Notes: generated from the letters alone by a model not told the origin. Positions 25,001 to 37,130 are shown, counted from the stretch's first letter. The stretch is DNA of 64,000 nt from Archilochus colubris (GCA_023079485.1 CM041089.1:15967660-16031659), one strand, 5' to 3'. Numbers and translations are program-made.

Positions 25001-27331
25001 CTAAGAGGAAAAAAAACAAAGAATTGTTTTTTCAGCAAGTAAAAAACAAAACAAAATCCAAACCTATTTATTGAGGGGAAGAAAGAAAGAAAAAAAGACA
25101 AGCATGCTTCTACTGGTTTGGTTCACACCTCAAAGACATGGCCCATCCAGGCTGCCTTTTGTCCTTCTGTGCATTGCTGGTTGACAGAGTGAAAAATCAG
25201 AGCCCAGGAGAGTTGATTTCTCCACAAAAAGCACCTGCCAGAGGTATACTGAAAAGCAATGTTTGGTGGTCATTTGGTTGCCAATATTTCACAGCAGGAA
25301 GCCACAGCTGGGGGGCTGCCTGGTTATCTCTGTGGCTTTCTCTGCCAGTCAGGTTTCCCCCTGACCCAGAGGATGCTGTGTTCTGCTTTGCTGCACTTGG
25401 CTTTTCCAAGCACAGGTTCCTAAGGGGGAGTCACTGAGGGCTGCCCAGGCATTAAAAAGAACATCACAGGGGATGCTTCATCACAGGGGATGTTTTTCCA
25501 GTTTTTTGGCTGTTCCAAAGCAGCAGCAGCAGCAGCAAGCTGGTGTTCCCTCAGCCCAGCTCCTGACCTGCTGTGCCACACCTGGGCTATTGCTGCAGCA
25601 GAAAAAGAGAGGGGGAAGAGAGTTATTTCTTTCCAGCTAAAGTTCCTCTATGAATGTACCAAGTGGTGGTTGCTGTTCCTTTGCAGCACCACCCTAAATA
25701 ATTTGTCATTGAAATGACGGTTTGCTGGGTAGATGTTTTTTGTATGACTTCTGGTTTAAGCACTCTAATTCCACCACTTCAAATTTACTCTGTACATAAG
25801 CAGCAGTTGCAGCTAATGAGTATTTTGAAAGTGTACTTGTGTTACTACTTTATTTATAAAGACAAATAAAATAGTTATAAAGCTGTTACCTTTTCCATTT
25901 CCCATCTTCTACAATGAAATAAGTGTTAAGCTTCAGTGTGCTGGTTTATAGTCAGCACTGCCTGCTCCTTCCTACCAAAACTCCCCCTCAGGGACAGCTG
26001 CACAAGGAAACCTCAGGGGCTGAATTTGTTTTGTAACTTTGAGCATGCATGGCTGAGGAAGATGCTTCTGCCACGTGTGCTGTAGAGTTGTGTCACTGTG
26101 TGATTGTAACTATGAGACTGTGAACATGAAAAACAAAAGCTGTCAAATGGTTATAGCAGGCACAGCATTGTAACAGCAACAATCCAGGGACTTTAATTCA
26201 GTTGAGGTGACAGTCAGGCAAAACTTTCCTCATCAATTAGATTCCATCACAGTGCAGCTGGAAGACAGACCAAAAAGCTTCCACAGCACTTGTTAGGGTA
26301 TAGCAGCATTTTTTAATTGTCTGAACTGGTTTTTCTTTCCCCCTGCAAACCAGTGACTTCTTTCTGCCAGAACCAGAGCATTCTCTGACATATCCTAAAC
26401 ATGAACCAGGTGTAAGGGAAGGATTCTTGTATGGACTGCTGAGGTTTTAATGTATCTTTGAAAGAAGAGTCTCTGAATGCTGAGCAGCTGCTTCAAAGCT
26501 GGTTGGTTAGTTGTCTTTTTTTTTTTTAATGTGGCAATATAATATCTTATGTTATCTCTCTGCCATATGCTCGTGTTGTGCTTGTTTCTTCCTAAGCATA
26601 CCTGGAAAACAAAACCAGCTGAGGTTGAGGGGGAGAGGTGAGGCTGGAAGCTGAAGCTTTGTCTTCACCCCACTCAGGAAAGCAACTTTGGGCCACAAAT
26701 GATGGGGGTGACTGAGAGCAAAACCACCCTGAGCTTCAGCACAGCTTTCACCTGGGCATCCAGGTGTGTGGCAGCACCACAAAACCACCCCAAAACCAGC
26801 AGCTGGGTTACAGACACAGCTGCACAAGAGACTGAGGACTGAGTCTTTATGAATAAAGTGATGTTAGGTCAAAATCTGATGGGCATATCTCTGCCACTCT
26901 TACCTACCTTGTTTCTCTGCACATTAATAAAATAATTATTAACAATAAAATATTGATATTTCAATTAATAAAAATATTAATATCACTAAAATGTTAAATG
27001 ATTAAATAATATAAGGAGAATGGCTTTATTGGCAAGAACCCCACTGGTAACTTAACCTAGGACTGAGGATGTGGGCTGAGGAGCTTCAAGTCAGAGAGAT
27101 GTGCTGAGTGGCTGGAGAATCACTGGACAAACACTGGCCCCAAAACTTCATCCCTTTGGATGGCAGGGATCACCTCTCCCCTGAGCACTCCATGAAAGAC
27201 AAATCTTGCAGTTTTACACATCATGCAAAATTTGGAATTATTAAAACAGGCTTTGTCAGAGAATACCTGGATCTATTGCTGCTTAGCAAGTTATGATTAA
27301 TTAAGATTTAAAAATGGATATTAAACTGTAC
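25001..27331 (-). other. TSPAN4: TSPAN4 last intron
   Basis: GT-AG intron of 2.3 kb (minus strand donor CAG|gtacag, acceptor at 25001-25002). It includes a GAAA-type purine run at about 25078-25100, a CAG(AGC)-rich spot near 25521 and an AT-rich segment at about 26920-27015. No nested gene recognised. Confidence 0.85.
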
Positions 27332-27415
27332 CTGCACAATAGCTGTGCACAATCCAAAGATTCCCACTGCTAGTAAGTTTTCCTGGAGCCATACTTTCAC
27401 TGTTTCATAGCAAGG
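27332..27415 (-). CDS. TSPAN4: TSPAN4 coding exon: end of EC2 and start of TM4
   Basis: The 28-codon exon reads PCYETVKVWLQENLLAVG then IFGLCTAIVQ. It carries the last EC2 cysteine (PCY) and the first two thirds of TM4. Human TSPAN4 has the same block with a single visible difference (LCTALVQ). The acceptor is tttttttttccag and the donor CAG|gtacag; the phases are 0-0. It joins in frame with 28568-28699 before and 24932-25000 after. No damage seen. Confidence 0.98.
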
Positions 27416-28567
27416 CTGGAAAAAAAAAAACCCAGAGTAGTGTGTTAGCCATCTCTACCCAAAGACAGAGAGAAAGGAGCCAGGTCAGACAGAACTGCTG
27501 GGAGCCTGGATTATCATTTCCCATGTATTTCTGGGTTGAAGCTTGACCATGGAGTACTAATTTTAATATTAAAAAAGTGCATTTCCAAAATGTAAAACCT
27601 GTGCCTCCTTTCTTGTAGGTGTACCTGGCCTTCAGCTAGTGGCTTTCACATATTTATAAAGGAAAAACTTTCTGCCCACCAGAAGGTGTTAACCTGCACT
27701 GATCTATTTTAGTAACCCCCCCCCCCCCCCAAACCAGAATTTTTGAAGTCTTTAAATTCCAGTTGACTTGAGAGGTAGAAAGGAGCCACATTTGGTTGGA
27801 ACTTGCCAACCCTTGCATATGGGATCTCACTACAAAGTGGCCAAGTCAGCTTCACTCACTGTCTCCACCAGCAAAATTTCATTATAATCCCACTTTATCA
27901 GCACGTGTTACCCCTCCAGGGTTATTGCACCACCTGTAATTAGCACAAGGAATTGCTGAGCTCATTTCAGACAAGATATTAAGGCTCTGACTTAGATATT
28001 AAAGCTCTGCAGAGCTCTCTGGGGGTAGAGAAATTATCCCATGGAGTTGTGATTACAACCAAGTACAGGAACCCATGGCAGAAGAAATGGTGCTGGTGGT
28101 TCAGTGGGACATTTCCCACCCTCCCCCCTGAACTGGGGGCTCCTGGCAGGAGCAGAGCCCAGCCCAGTCACCCAACCCTGCTGCCTCCTGCAGGGAGAAG
28201 GGTGGGAGAAGCTCCAGGGTTGTGCTGTGTGTGTGTGGATGAGCCTTTTGCCTTTTTGTTTACCTGACTTGAGTAGGTGAGGCATTAACAAGGAAAAATC
28301 CTGTGATTTCCCAGCTAGATCTCCCCAGCCTGTGCTCCAGATGAGTGCTGGGAGGCACCTGTCTGCCATGCAGTACAGAGCTTACTGAAAGGGAAGTCTT
28401 CAGCTTGTAAAAATAATTACACAGCAGCTTCACTGGAAGTCAAAAGCTCAACATGAGCCTTCTGAAACCTCCTGTTGAAAGCTGAGTGAGGGTGAAATGT
28501 CCTTTGTCATCTGCACAGCCCTGCAAAGGACTTGGCTGGCTGCTCTTTGAGCTGAGCTGCTACTCAC
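27416..28567 (-). other. TSPAN4: TSPAN4 intron
   Basis: GT-AG intron of 1.15 kb. Contains a C15 homopolymer (27716-27730) and otherwise unremarkable sequence. Confidence 0.85.
27716..27730 (+). repeat. C15 homopolymer
   Basis: Fifteen consecutive C on the plus strand (G on the TSPAN4 sense strand), inside a TSPAN4 intron. Confidence 0.95.
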
Positions 28568-28699
28568 TGCTTTCCACCAGGTCCCTGGGGAATGGAGCCC
28601 ACAGTTCTCACTGAATTCCAAGCAGCAGGAATCTGGCACCCGGGTGGTATTGTACACTTCAAACCAGTCAGTGTAGTTGGAGACTCCACAGCACCTGAA
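28568..28699 (-). CDS. TSPAN4: TSPAN4 coding exon: core of EC2 with CCG motif
   Basis: The 44-codon exon begins FRCCGVSNYTDWFEVYNTT and goes on RVPDSCCLEFSENCGLHSPG then TWWKA. The CCG motif, the PDSCC motif, NCG and the PC of the next exon supply six cysteines, which by family knowledge form three disulfides in the large extracellular loop. Two N-glycosylation sequons are visible (NYT and NTT). Human TSPAN4 is nearly identical (NAT for NTT, ESCGLHAPG for ENCGLHSPG). The acceptor is ttttccag and the donor GCA|gtgagt; the phases are 0-0. The exon is intact. Confidence 0.98.
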
Positions 28700-30031
28700 C
28701 TGGAAAAGAAAGAAAGAAAGGAGCCAATAGAGTGAGTATGAGATCTGTCACTGACTTCTCTTTGTTCTGTTGGGCCCCCTGGAGCTGCCTTCTGATTACA
28801 CCAGCAGAGGCTTGGTATTTTGAAGAAATCCAGTATTTCCTCAGCTTTACCCAAAAAGACCCCTTCTCCTACTCTTTGCATGTTTAGATGTGGTTCTGTA
28901 CAGAGCTGATGTTGACAGAAGCAGCAAAGGCACCAATTTGCAGTGGCAGGACAGTGCAGGAACTGAAAGGACAACCCTGGCCAAGTGCTGAGGTTGAGTT
29001 GCTGTGACTGAGCAGGATTATAACAAATATTGGCAGCTTGTCAGGAAGAAAACCAAACAAAAAGAAGATAGAGCCCTCAGGAGATGGAGATACTGGGATC
29101 TCTATAGTGCAGTGCTGAGATCAGGGTTGAAGACAACAAGGCAAATTTCTCCCTAAAATGTTAATTACTGGAATCACCTGTGAGAGTTTCTCAGTCAATA
29201 AAAGGTGAATTTCTTCTCTCTTTGGTGCAGTGTCTGAATGGCATCACCTGATGCTGCTGAAGGTGCTTCTGGTGTCTGATTTTGTGAGCACTGCCTGTGT
29301 TGGTGCTGAGCAGGCAGTTGGGGGGGGGACTGTTCATAAGAGCACAGGGAATGGCTCTGAGCATCCCCCCTGATGGGAACTGGGATATTTCCCTGGTACA
29401 AAACAAGCCAAGACTCATTCCCACTTAGATGGCTACACCATCTGTCACTCCTGTGCTAACACCAAGCTATGGATTTGTCACTATTTAGACACCTCACCAC
29501 TTAAACAACACCCTGGGCTGCAGAACTGCTCCCTGCTCTTGCCAGTGCTTCCCACTTCTTTCCCAAGGCAATGCCAGCCACGTCCTTAAGCCCCAGATGA
29601 CTTCCCAGGTTCTGCTTTTTAGATGTGGTGACAGCTGATGTTGTCCCTCCAGACATCATTCTCTTTGTTCCTGATGTCTGCATCACCAAGAGGAGGGAGC
29701 CAAATCAGACACTGGGCTGATTTGGGGGAGTTTCCCCCATAACTGTGCTGGCTGCAGAGGCTCTGGGCACAGGGGCTGAGTGCCCAGGGCCTGCTGCACA
29801 CAAAGCTGTCACTGTGCCCTCTGCATCCTGAGCTGCAAGGACTGGGATGTGTCACAGCACTGCTTTACTGCTGACAAGCAAAGAGTCAGAAATCTTCTCC
29901 TGACTAACATCTATCCCCCCAAGTTTCTGCTCAGAATTCTGATCTGGTCCATGGCAGGAATCAGTCACTATCTTGCAGCTGTTTCATTTACCCCTTTACA
30001 GGCTTCCTTTTCTACAAACTGGCTCGAAAGC

Positions 30032-30051
30032 AAAAAAAAAAAAAAAAAAAA
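30032..30051 (+). repeat. A20 homopolymer
   Basis: Twenty consecutive A on the plus strand inside a TSPAN4 intron. There is no recognisable retroposed sequence directly 5' of it, so a processed-pseudogene tail is not supported. Confidence 0.9.
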
Positions 30052-31162
30052 GTTTGACTTTGGGGTTTTTTTTTTGCCTCTGTGTTCCTGCACACAGGAG
30101 AGGGGCTCTGTGCATCCCAAAAGTGGATATGAACAGCATGGAACACATGGCATGCCTTGGGGAAAAGCTGGTTTATCTGGAAAGCTAACAAGGTCTTGAA
30201 GGCTGTCATCATCAGAGTCAGGAGGCAGCTCTTTGATAGACAGCAAGGAGTGACAATTTGTAAACAGCAACTCTGGGAGATGGGGCTCATCTGGGATGCA
30301 GCAGGACAGGCTGAGGCAGCTGAGTGATGGCCCTGCCAAACAGCAAGGATTCAGGTTTGCATAAACTGGGACAAGACCCCTTTCCCCCAGAACAAGGAAT
30401 GGAAACATCTGGCAGACCAAGGAGAGGCAGCCCAGGTTTTGTAGTTAAGGGCTCACTCACTAATTGGGGCTCAGGAATTGAGGAGAATTGTTCCTCTGGA
30501 GCCTCTGGAGCAGAATGTGGCTTGGGTTGGGATTCCAGAGAGTAAAACTCCTGCTAAGCCAGGAGCTGGAAGTCGGAGGGGCTGTGGCTGGGCACACACA
30601 GATCCATGCAGATCCTGATACCTCCTGGTCCTGCTGGCAGATGAGGCAGTGCCAGCTATGGGGGAAAGGGATAAGGAAAGATCACAGGTAAAAGAGAATG
30701 GAGCAGCATGAGGATCATGCTGGGAGAAATGATGTTGGGAAGGGTAGGAGGAGATGTCATCCCTGTGGAAGAGGGTAAGTGTGTTCAGCAGTGTGGAATG
30801 CAGATCCCCAAGGGAGAGGAGGTGACAAAGCCAGCAGAGCACTGAGACCATGGGGACCAGAGAGAGCAAAGCAGTGCTGGATACAGTCCCTGTCAGCTGA
30901 AGGACATCTCCAGGGAGCAGGGCACTGACCCATGGCAGCAGCTGCAGGAGGCAAGAACTGAACTCCAGCAGCACTGAGACTGAAGGGGTGAGCACTTCAG
31001 ATTCAGCGGAGAGGGAGAGCTGGGAGTCAGGAAGATGGATAAGCTGAGAGCTCAGTAAATTCAGGTATTTCATTAGGGAGCCCCAAGTAGAGAGGAGGGA
31101 ATATGAGAATGATTTGGGGTCATGTAACAAGCAGCTGATTGATCCTCTGTGCATGAAGCTGG

Positions 31163-31437
31163 ATCATGGAATCGTTAAGAATCATCAGATCCAACACCAG
31201 CCAACCAAACCATCTCCTCAGTGGCACCACATGTATTTTAACCACCTCCAAGGACTCCACCACTTCCCTTGGCAGCCCAAAACACGACCTGACCACTCTT
31301 CCTGGACATAATTTTTTCCTAATATCCAATCTGACCCTCCCCAGGGGTAACAAGGCCATTCCTATCTCCAGCTACATGGGAGACCAACACTCAGATCACT
31401 CCAACCTTCTTTCCAGGTAATTGTAGAGAGCAGGAAG
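31163..31437 (-). mobile_element. CR1 LINE 3' fragment, old (minus orientation)
   Basis: Reverse complement of a diverged CR1 end. On plus it runs atcatggaatcgttaagaat (the degenerate tail), then atccaacaccagccaacc, tccaaggactccaccacttc, ccttggcagcccaaaacacg and ctaatatccaatctgaccct. It is one of only two CR1 copies in sense orientation to TSPAN4. Confidence 0.82.
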
Positions 31438-34328
31438 GTCTTTTCTCAGTCTTCACCAAAGCTTGTGGTGCTGAGGGTTTTGGGTTTTTTTCCCAGCCAA
31501 GCAGCTCTGAGGTCTCTGTGCTGTACTTGTGGAATGCACCACTGCTCCCATAGCTCTGGGACTGTGCTAAGTGCTGCTGCTCCAGTGTGGTAACTGATTG
31601 ATGTTAAACACAGGTTTCTACCTTAGTGCAACAGAAATGTCAGGAGTTGGATTTTTGTCTGGATTTTACAAGCAATCCCAGTATTTTAAAGGCTAAGTAG
31701 GTCTTATTTTACTTGCCAAATTCCTGCAAAATCAGCCAGGCTGAGAGAGGGTTCAAAAAAATAAAGAAACACCCACATCTTTGTTGCAGACAAGATTTTA
31801 GCAATTCCTGGCTTTCCAGTTTTGTGACAGAGAACTAGGGATGGTGTAGGGTGCATTTATATATCTTTTCTCCCCATCACAAGGAATAAGGCAGTTTTAT
31901 TCTAAAATCATGTTTAATGGGAGGTTTGGATTACTTCACCAGCAACGCCCAAGTGTGCTTTGATCCAACAGAATCAATGACTGAGGCAGAGGGAGAGAGG
32001 TCAAATTTTGTTCTCAGTTACAGTGGTCTAAAGAGATACAAAAAAGGCATGAAACAGCAGCTGAATCTGCTCACTTTAGTGAAGCTGCTGTGTTTTCTGC
32101 ACACCTCTCAGATTACTGTCTGCTTGGTTTGAAGGAGATGTGTTCAAATATTGATCACAAAGATGCTGGGGATGAAGCACCATTTTAAACATTTATGCCT
32201 ACTTCTCATTTCCTGATCTCCACCTGTAACTTCAGCCAGTCCTGCTTGGTAAGGAGAGTCATGCAGCTCAGGGTAACTTACATCCTCAACTCTTAGAATT
32301 TTAGTTGTGTTTAAAATCACTTTGTATGCCTTTGTAGTCTTAGGTCACAACACAAAAGCCACCTCCTTGTGTTCCTGCTCTTTTTAAGGTTTAAAACGCC
32401 ACTGGGAAAGGCTGTGAGCTTGGGTAGCTGGAGGTATTAAAAAGACATTAATAAAATGTTCTAATTTGCAACAGTTCCCTGATCTGGAGGCTTAATATGA
32501 CTGCAAAACAAGCCTGGTCTTTTCCTGTAACGTGGTGCCTGTATGCAGCTCAACTCCCTTCTCAGTCATCTGAATGGCTCAGTTATGGCCCAAACCCCAC
32601 AGACCCAAACCCCACAATGGGTCTGCTGGACCTGATTTTTCCTTTGTTCCCAGTTACTGTAGAATTCTGGTAAAAAGCAGAAAGCCAAGGCACAAAGGCT
32701 TCAGAAAAGAAAGTCCCCTGAAAAAGGTCTTTCGGACTTGCAGGAGATACCCAATAATCACCACCCAAAAATCCTCTGTGCACACTGGGCATCCCTACTC
32801 CCAGTTAAATCTCCCCTCTGGTTTCCCACCAGCCAGTCCCCCAGAAACAAAATGCCACCTCAGTGTACTTTTATTCCTGGAAACAAAACCCCAAAATTCT
32901 GCTTCTTTAATCAGAAGTTGGCATGCACAGCTTTATTTAGTGAAGTCAGGGAATGGGCTCTGTCCCAGCTCACAGGAGAAACAAAGATCCCTCAGGTCTG
33001 AGCCCACTGCTATAACCCCAGTGCCATCCCTCTGCTGCAGCTCTGTGAAACACTTGTGCAAAAAAGAAAGGAGTGTGAAAGCAGAGAGGACAAGGGAGAA
33101 GGAATCATTATGATTTCTGGTTTTCACATGTCATGGGGTTTTTTTGAGGCTGCTGTTTTCCAGCCATAGCCCCCAGCTGAACTGCTGCTGTCTCCTCTTA
33201 GAAAAGTCAGTGCTGAGCCATTGTGCTCAGGGTTTTTTTTGGAGAGATGTCATTAGGAGCTAGAATGCAAACAGTAAGCCTGGGCCTGGGCCTTTCCCTT
33301 CAGGAAGGAAAGGCCCAATCCTCCTGTCAGTGCTTAGACTCTACTGATAAGGGATGCAAGGGATAACAACTATTACTGACCAAAAAACCCAAACCCAAAC
33401 CTGGCATTTACACAGTGCTATTCATCTGCAAAGTGTTTTACATAATTAACCATGCTGGGGTTTTTTCACTGCAATGGTCTATTCCTAAACAGTTTTAAAG
33501 ATACACCTGAAAATAAGTTCTGCAGAGCAGTAAAAACAGAGCTGCAGGAGGCCTTTGCTTTCCTCCTCAGTGCCCAGCACAGGGAGCACAGAAACTTCAA
33601 CACTGCCAAGCCAACACTTGGTGATTTCATAGCTGCTGTGTTTGAAAAAAGTGATGTACCAGGACTTGTGAGATGGCACTTCCCTATTGTCTTCTGAGCT
33701 CCTATAAACTACCTAATATTACTTTAATCTGAAATTTATAATACTCTCTCCAAACTGTAACAGGTTTCAGGGTCAAAGCAATAAGATTCTGGAGCATATC
33801 CGTAGCATGACACAGACCCTGGAGTCCTGCCTCAAACCCACACTTGTCACTCAACAAACCTGTTTCTTCTAGTCAAAAACCCCTGAAAAAGAGTCCACCA
33901 TCCACTGCACAGTGGCATCCTCCAGTCACATACCAGTATCTTGAGTTAGATCAATTGTTACAGAGTCATTTCCTTTCAAAAAGAAAGTTTTTCTCCTTGC
34001 TCTGTTTTTAAGGACTGCAACCACACCATCACTTCTCCTGGTTATGTAAAGCTTGAACATTTACTGTCTGACTGTCTCCTTCACTCTCCACACAGCACAG
34101 AACTATAACAACACAACATGATTTTTAACAAGAAATAAGTGTTGCTAGTCAAAGGATAAATAAATAAATGTGACCATTTGTTACAAAATCAGGTTTAGGT
34201 GCTAATGTTCTGATTGGGTAGGAGAAAGAGATTGGCTTGGGTTTGGGAGATTGGTTTGGGAAGTTTAATTAGGGTCCCACCCAGAAGCAGAGAGTAAAGA
34301 GAAAGGAAGAAAAAAAGCTGAGCCTTAC

Positions 34329-34430
34329 ATCTGTCTGGATGATGCTCCAGGCATTGGTCAGCCCAATGTTGCCATCTGTCCCATAGAGGTGAAGCCCTTT
34401 CTTCAGATCCCGCTGAGCATATTTGTCAAT
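34329..34430 (-). CDS. TSPAN4: TSPAN4 coding exon: start of EC2
   Basis: The 34-codon exon reads IDKYAQRDLKKGLHLYGT followed by DGNIGLTNAWSIIQTD. Human TSPAN4 has IDRYAQQDLKKGLHLYGT followed by QGNVGLTNAWSIIQTD, so identity is unambiguous. It encodes the first helices of the large extracellular loop. The acceptor is ttgtttttag, the donor GAT|gtaagg, and the phases are 0-0. By alignment with the 238-residue human protein this exon starts at about residue 111. TM1 to TM3 must therefore be encoded further upstream, and I could not find those exons in the rest of the window. Confidence 0.98.
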
Positions 34431-34752
34431 CTAAAAACAAGAAAAGACACAAAACTTGCTGAGTACCACATTTCAGACCCAAAGTGCACGAAGGAGGGAT
34501 ATGTTGGACAACAGTCTTGATCTGAAATGAATAAGGGGGTAACCAACATCTCCTAAAGCCTCTCTCCATTGGAGCTGGTACCCATTACAGACACCCACAC
34601 TTTGTAAGGAATAATAATGATGTTTTCCATCCAGAACATCTTTTTCCTTCTGACTTTAACCACCAAACTACTATAGAAAGACTGGATTCAGGCTAACCAC
34701 TTGCAACTGAGGCCCACCTATGAAAACATCCACCCACAGCATCTCTTTTTAC

Positions 34753-34836
34753 CTTAATATCTTCAGCTGTGACCAGGTGCCCCTCAGCATCTTTGTGTGC
34801 TGCCTGGGAGCTCATGTTGTACTCCTGCTCTGAGTT
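34753..34836 (-). other. TSPAN4: Candidate TSPAN4 alternative exon (84 nt, phase 0-0)
   Basis: Minus-strand segment bounded by an acceptor-like cccccag and a donor AAG|gtaaaa. It is exactly 84 nt and open in the phase that joins to the IDKYAQ exon 322 nt downstream. It reads NSEQEYN then MSSQAAHKDAEGH and LVTAEDIK. Used as a cassette it would add 28 residues at the TM3/EC2 junction. Used as a first exon (ATG at 34815-34813, adenine at -3) it would give a short TSPAN4 form with only EC2 and TM4. An in-frame TAA lies just upstream of the acceptor. The polypyrimidine tract is poor, which argues against the cassette and leaves the first-exon reading or chance. Confidence 0.3.
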
Positions 34837-34889
34837 CTGGGGGTTTTATCAGCAAGGGTACCCCACTTCTTCCAGCAGGAGGGACCCAG

Positions 34890-34896
34890 TTATATA
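34890..34896 (-). promoter_or_regulatory. TATATAA motif upstream of candidate alternative exon
   Basis: On the minus strand TATATAA lies about 75-80 nt upstream of the ATG at 34815. Initiation about 30 nt downstream of it would leave a 5' UTR of roughly 50 nt. It is a single motif in AT-rich DNA, so weak evidence. Confidence 0.2.
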
Positions 34897-36196
34897 GATT
34901 GAAGCAGCAGGGAATGAGCTATCCAAAATTTAGGATAGAGAAGATTTAATAGTTCAGTTATTAAATTCAGATGTTCTTAAATAAATTAATTTTTGCTGAT
35001 TTAATGAAACCACAAAGTTCTGCTGGAGAAGGTTTTGAAACTGAAGTTGGTGCTTCCTTGTTGAGAGTCTGCTGGTAAAGAATCTACAAAATCAAGCAAA
35101 CCCAGCAAAGGAAGCCCATAATAAATGGTTTGACCTGATTTCTCTGTTGTAGATGAGAAGCCCCAGATATTGCTGCTCCAACACCCCAGGGCATTGCCCC
35201 CTCGCCTGGGCTCCTGTCAGTGTCAGTGCCTGGTTTGACATCACAGGTACAGAACGAGAAGGGTGAGCAGACCTCTCCCATTTTCTTTTCCATCCTTCTG
35301 CCATAAATCTGACTGCAATACACAGTGCCACCCTGAGATCTTTCTGCTGCTACAGCCAAAAAAGAAAACCAAAATTAAATTCACAGCTTGCTGAATGGGG
35401 ACAGTCCCAGCTGATACCCACTCTGTTCCATCCTGGACAACAGACTGAAATGAATCTGAAATGAATTAACCACTGTTCATTTTGAGATACCAGGGGGAAC
35501 AAAGGTAATCTGCTTCTACCATACACTTGGATTTCCTTTCTGCTTTGTTGACTCAGAATTGTTTTCATTTGCTCCTTGGAAAAAGACACAAGGGTAAAGC
35601 ATCCTCCACAGTGTAAAAGGGGCCTTTCAACCCACTGCCTCCTAGTTATCATGGGATAAAGTCACTCAACAATATGACTCCCCAGAAAACTGTGACCTTG
35701 AAAGTTCATCCTGTCCCAGAAATCTCTGCTGCATCTGCAGAGGGCTGTGCTCTGGTTCTTTTCTTTCCTTCCCTCCCCAGACATTCAGCACCATCAGGCT
35801 GAGCCTCTAACAGAAGAGTTTTGGGAGAATCCAGGGGAGATGCAGAACTTGATCCCAACACCAGTGCAGTGCCTCAGCAGGACAACCCCTTCTGCCAGAG
35901 CTCCCAGACTGCCCTTCTTACAGCAAATCTTCATGTCCACTTTGAGATTAATAACAGCAACAATTTAATAACTTGTGAGCAACATTTGCAAAGCACTTAA
36001 AAATTAAGCAAGTTATTTTGTTAGGCCATGTGTGCTTTACCATGGGCTCTGGAGATGGCATTCAGGGCCTTCAGGAGATGCAGTAACAAGCAGCTTGCTA
36101 AGGCAGGTGACAGCAAGTCCTCTCTCCTCATAAAATAAACCTCCTTCTCCTGCACAAAGAGCTCATGGCTTTTCTCCTGGGAATATGGGCAACAGC

Positions 36197-36256
36197 AGCA
36201 AAGGCAGCCAGGAGGGTGCTGGGCTGCACCCAGGGCATCACCAGCAGAGACACAGG
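36197..36256 (+). mobile_element. Short CR1 LINE fragment
   Basis: The block ggcagccaggagggtgctgg followed by gctgcacccagggcatcacc is repeated almost exactly in the larger CR1 copy at 36577-36627. It is a short isolated fragment of the same CR1 type, with unrelated flanks. Confidence 0.75.
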
Positions 36257-36471
36257 CCAGGAGGAAATGCAGCATGCATGGTCAGACCAAACAAGCATTA
36301 CTTCTAACATCTTCCAAATCACACAAACACATTCTTACCCAGAAAGAGCACTCAGAGACAACAGAGTTTTATAACTGTCTGTAATAGTTGCTCCCTGCCT
36401 GATAGATGAAAATCATCAGCTGTGCTTCAAGATGTGTAATTTGATTTTTTTAGCAGCTGCAGACATGGCAG

Positions 36472-37130
36472 ATTGGCAAGTGGATCCCCCAGCTGGGTAG
36501 AGAGCAGCCTTGTGGAGAGGGACAGGGGGGTCCTGGTGGACAAGAGGCTCAACATGAGCAAAGAGGGAGCTGCAGAGGCAGCCAGGAGGGCGCTGGGCTG
36601 CACCCAGGGCATCACCAGCAGAGACACAGAAATCATCCTCCCCTTCTGCTCCCTGCTTGCCAGACCACACCTGGAGTTCTGTCTCCAGTTTTGGTCCCTG
36701 CTGTACAAAAAGGATGTGGAGAGGCTGGAGAGGGTCCAGAGAAGAGCCACGAGGATGATCAGATCTGGAGCACCTGGCATATGAGGAGAGGCTGAGAAGA
36801 CTGGGGTTGTTCAGCTTGGGGAAGGGGAGACCTTCTGACCATGTTCTGTACTTCAAGGGGCTACAAAGCAGAGGGAGACTCCTGATTCCCAAGGAGTCCA
36901 TGGACAGGACAAGGGGCAATGGGCACAAGGTGCTCCTGGGCAGATTCCCACTGGACACAGGAGGAAAATTTTTCCCTCTGAGGGCAAGGGGTGGATTCCC
37001 CCACTTTGGGAAGTTTGAAGTCTCAGCTCGATGGGTGCTGAGGCAGCTCAGATCAACAATAATATGAGAAGGGTTGGAGCAGGGGATCCCTGAGGTCCCT
37101 TCCAGCCAGACAGTCTGGGATTCCATGATT
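36472..37130 (+). mobile_element. CR1 LINE 3' part
   Basis: CR1 in plus orientation from the C-terminal reverse transcriptase region to the tail. Blocks include gggtcctggtggacaagagg, aacatgagcaaagagggagc, ccagagaagagccacgagga and ccctgaggtcccttccagcc. A low-identity tail ends at about 37130. Frame breaks are present. Long open frames on the minus strand across this element are antisense artefacts. Confidence 0.92.

Larger units (their letters stand above)
28700..34328 (-). other. TSPAN4: TSPAN4 intron with CR1 and open frames
   Basis: A 5.6-kb GT-AG intron. It holds an AAAG microsatellite (28704-28720), an A20 run, one CR1 fragment, a 227-codon minus-strand open frame (30471-31154) and a 179-codon plus-strand open frame (32574-33113). 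Neither frame shows a domain I recognise. Confidence 0.8.
34431..36196 (-). other. TSPAN4: TSPAN4 upstream intron, first part
   Basis: Inferred intron containing the candidate alternative exon described separately. The rest is unique-looking sequence. No exon for TM3 (expected to end in a YTDK-like codon run before a donor) was seen. Confidence 0.6.

Noticed and set aside
30032..30051. A20 as the tail of a processed pseudogene or retroposon
   Set aside because: No coding or LINE 3' sequence precedes it on the plus strand and no flanking duplication was seen.
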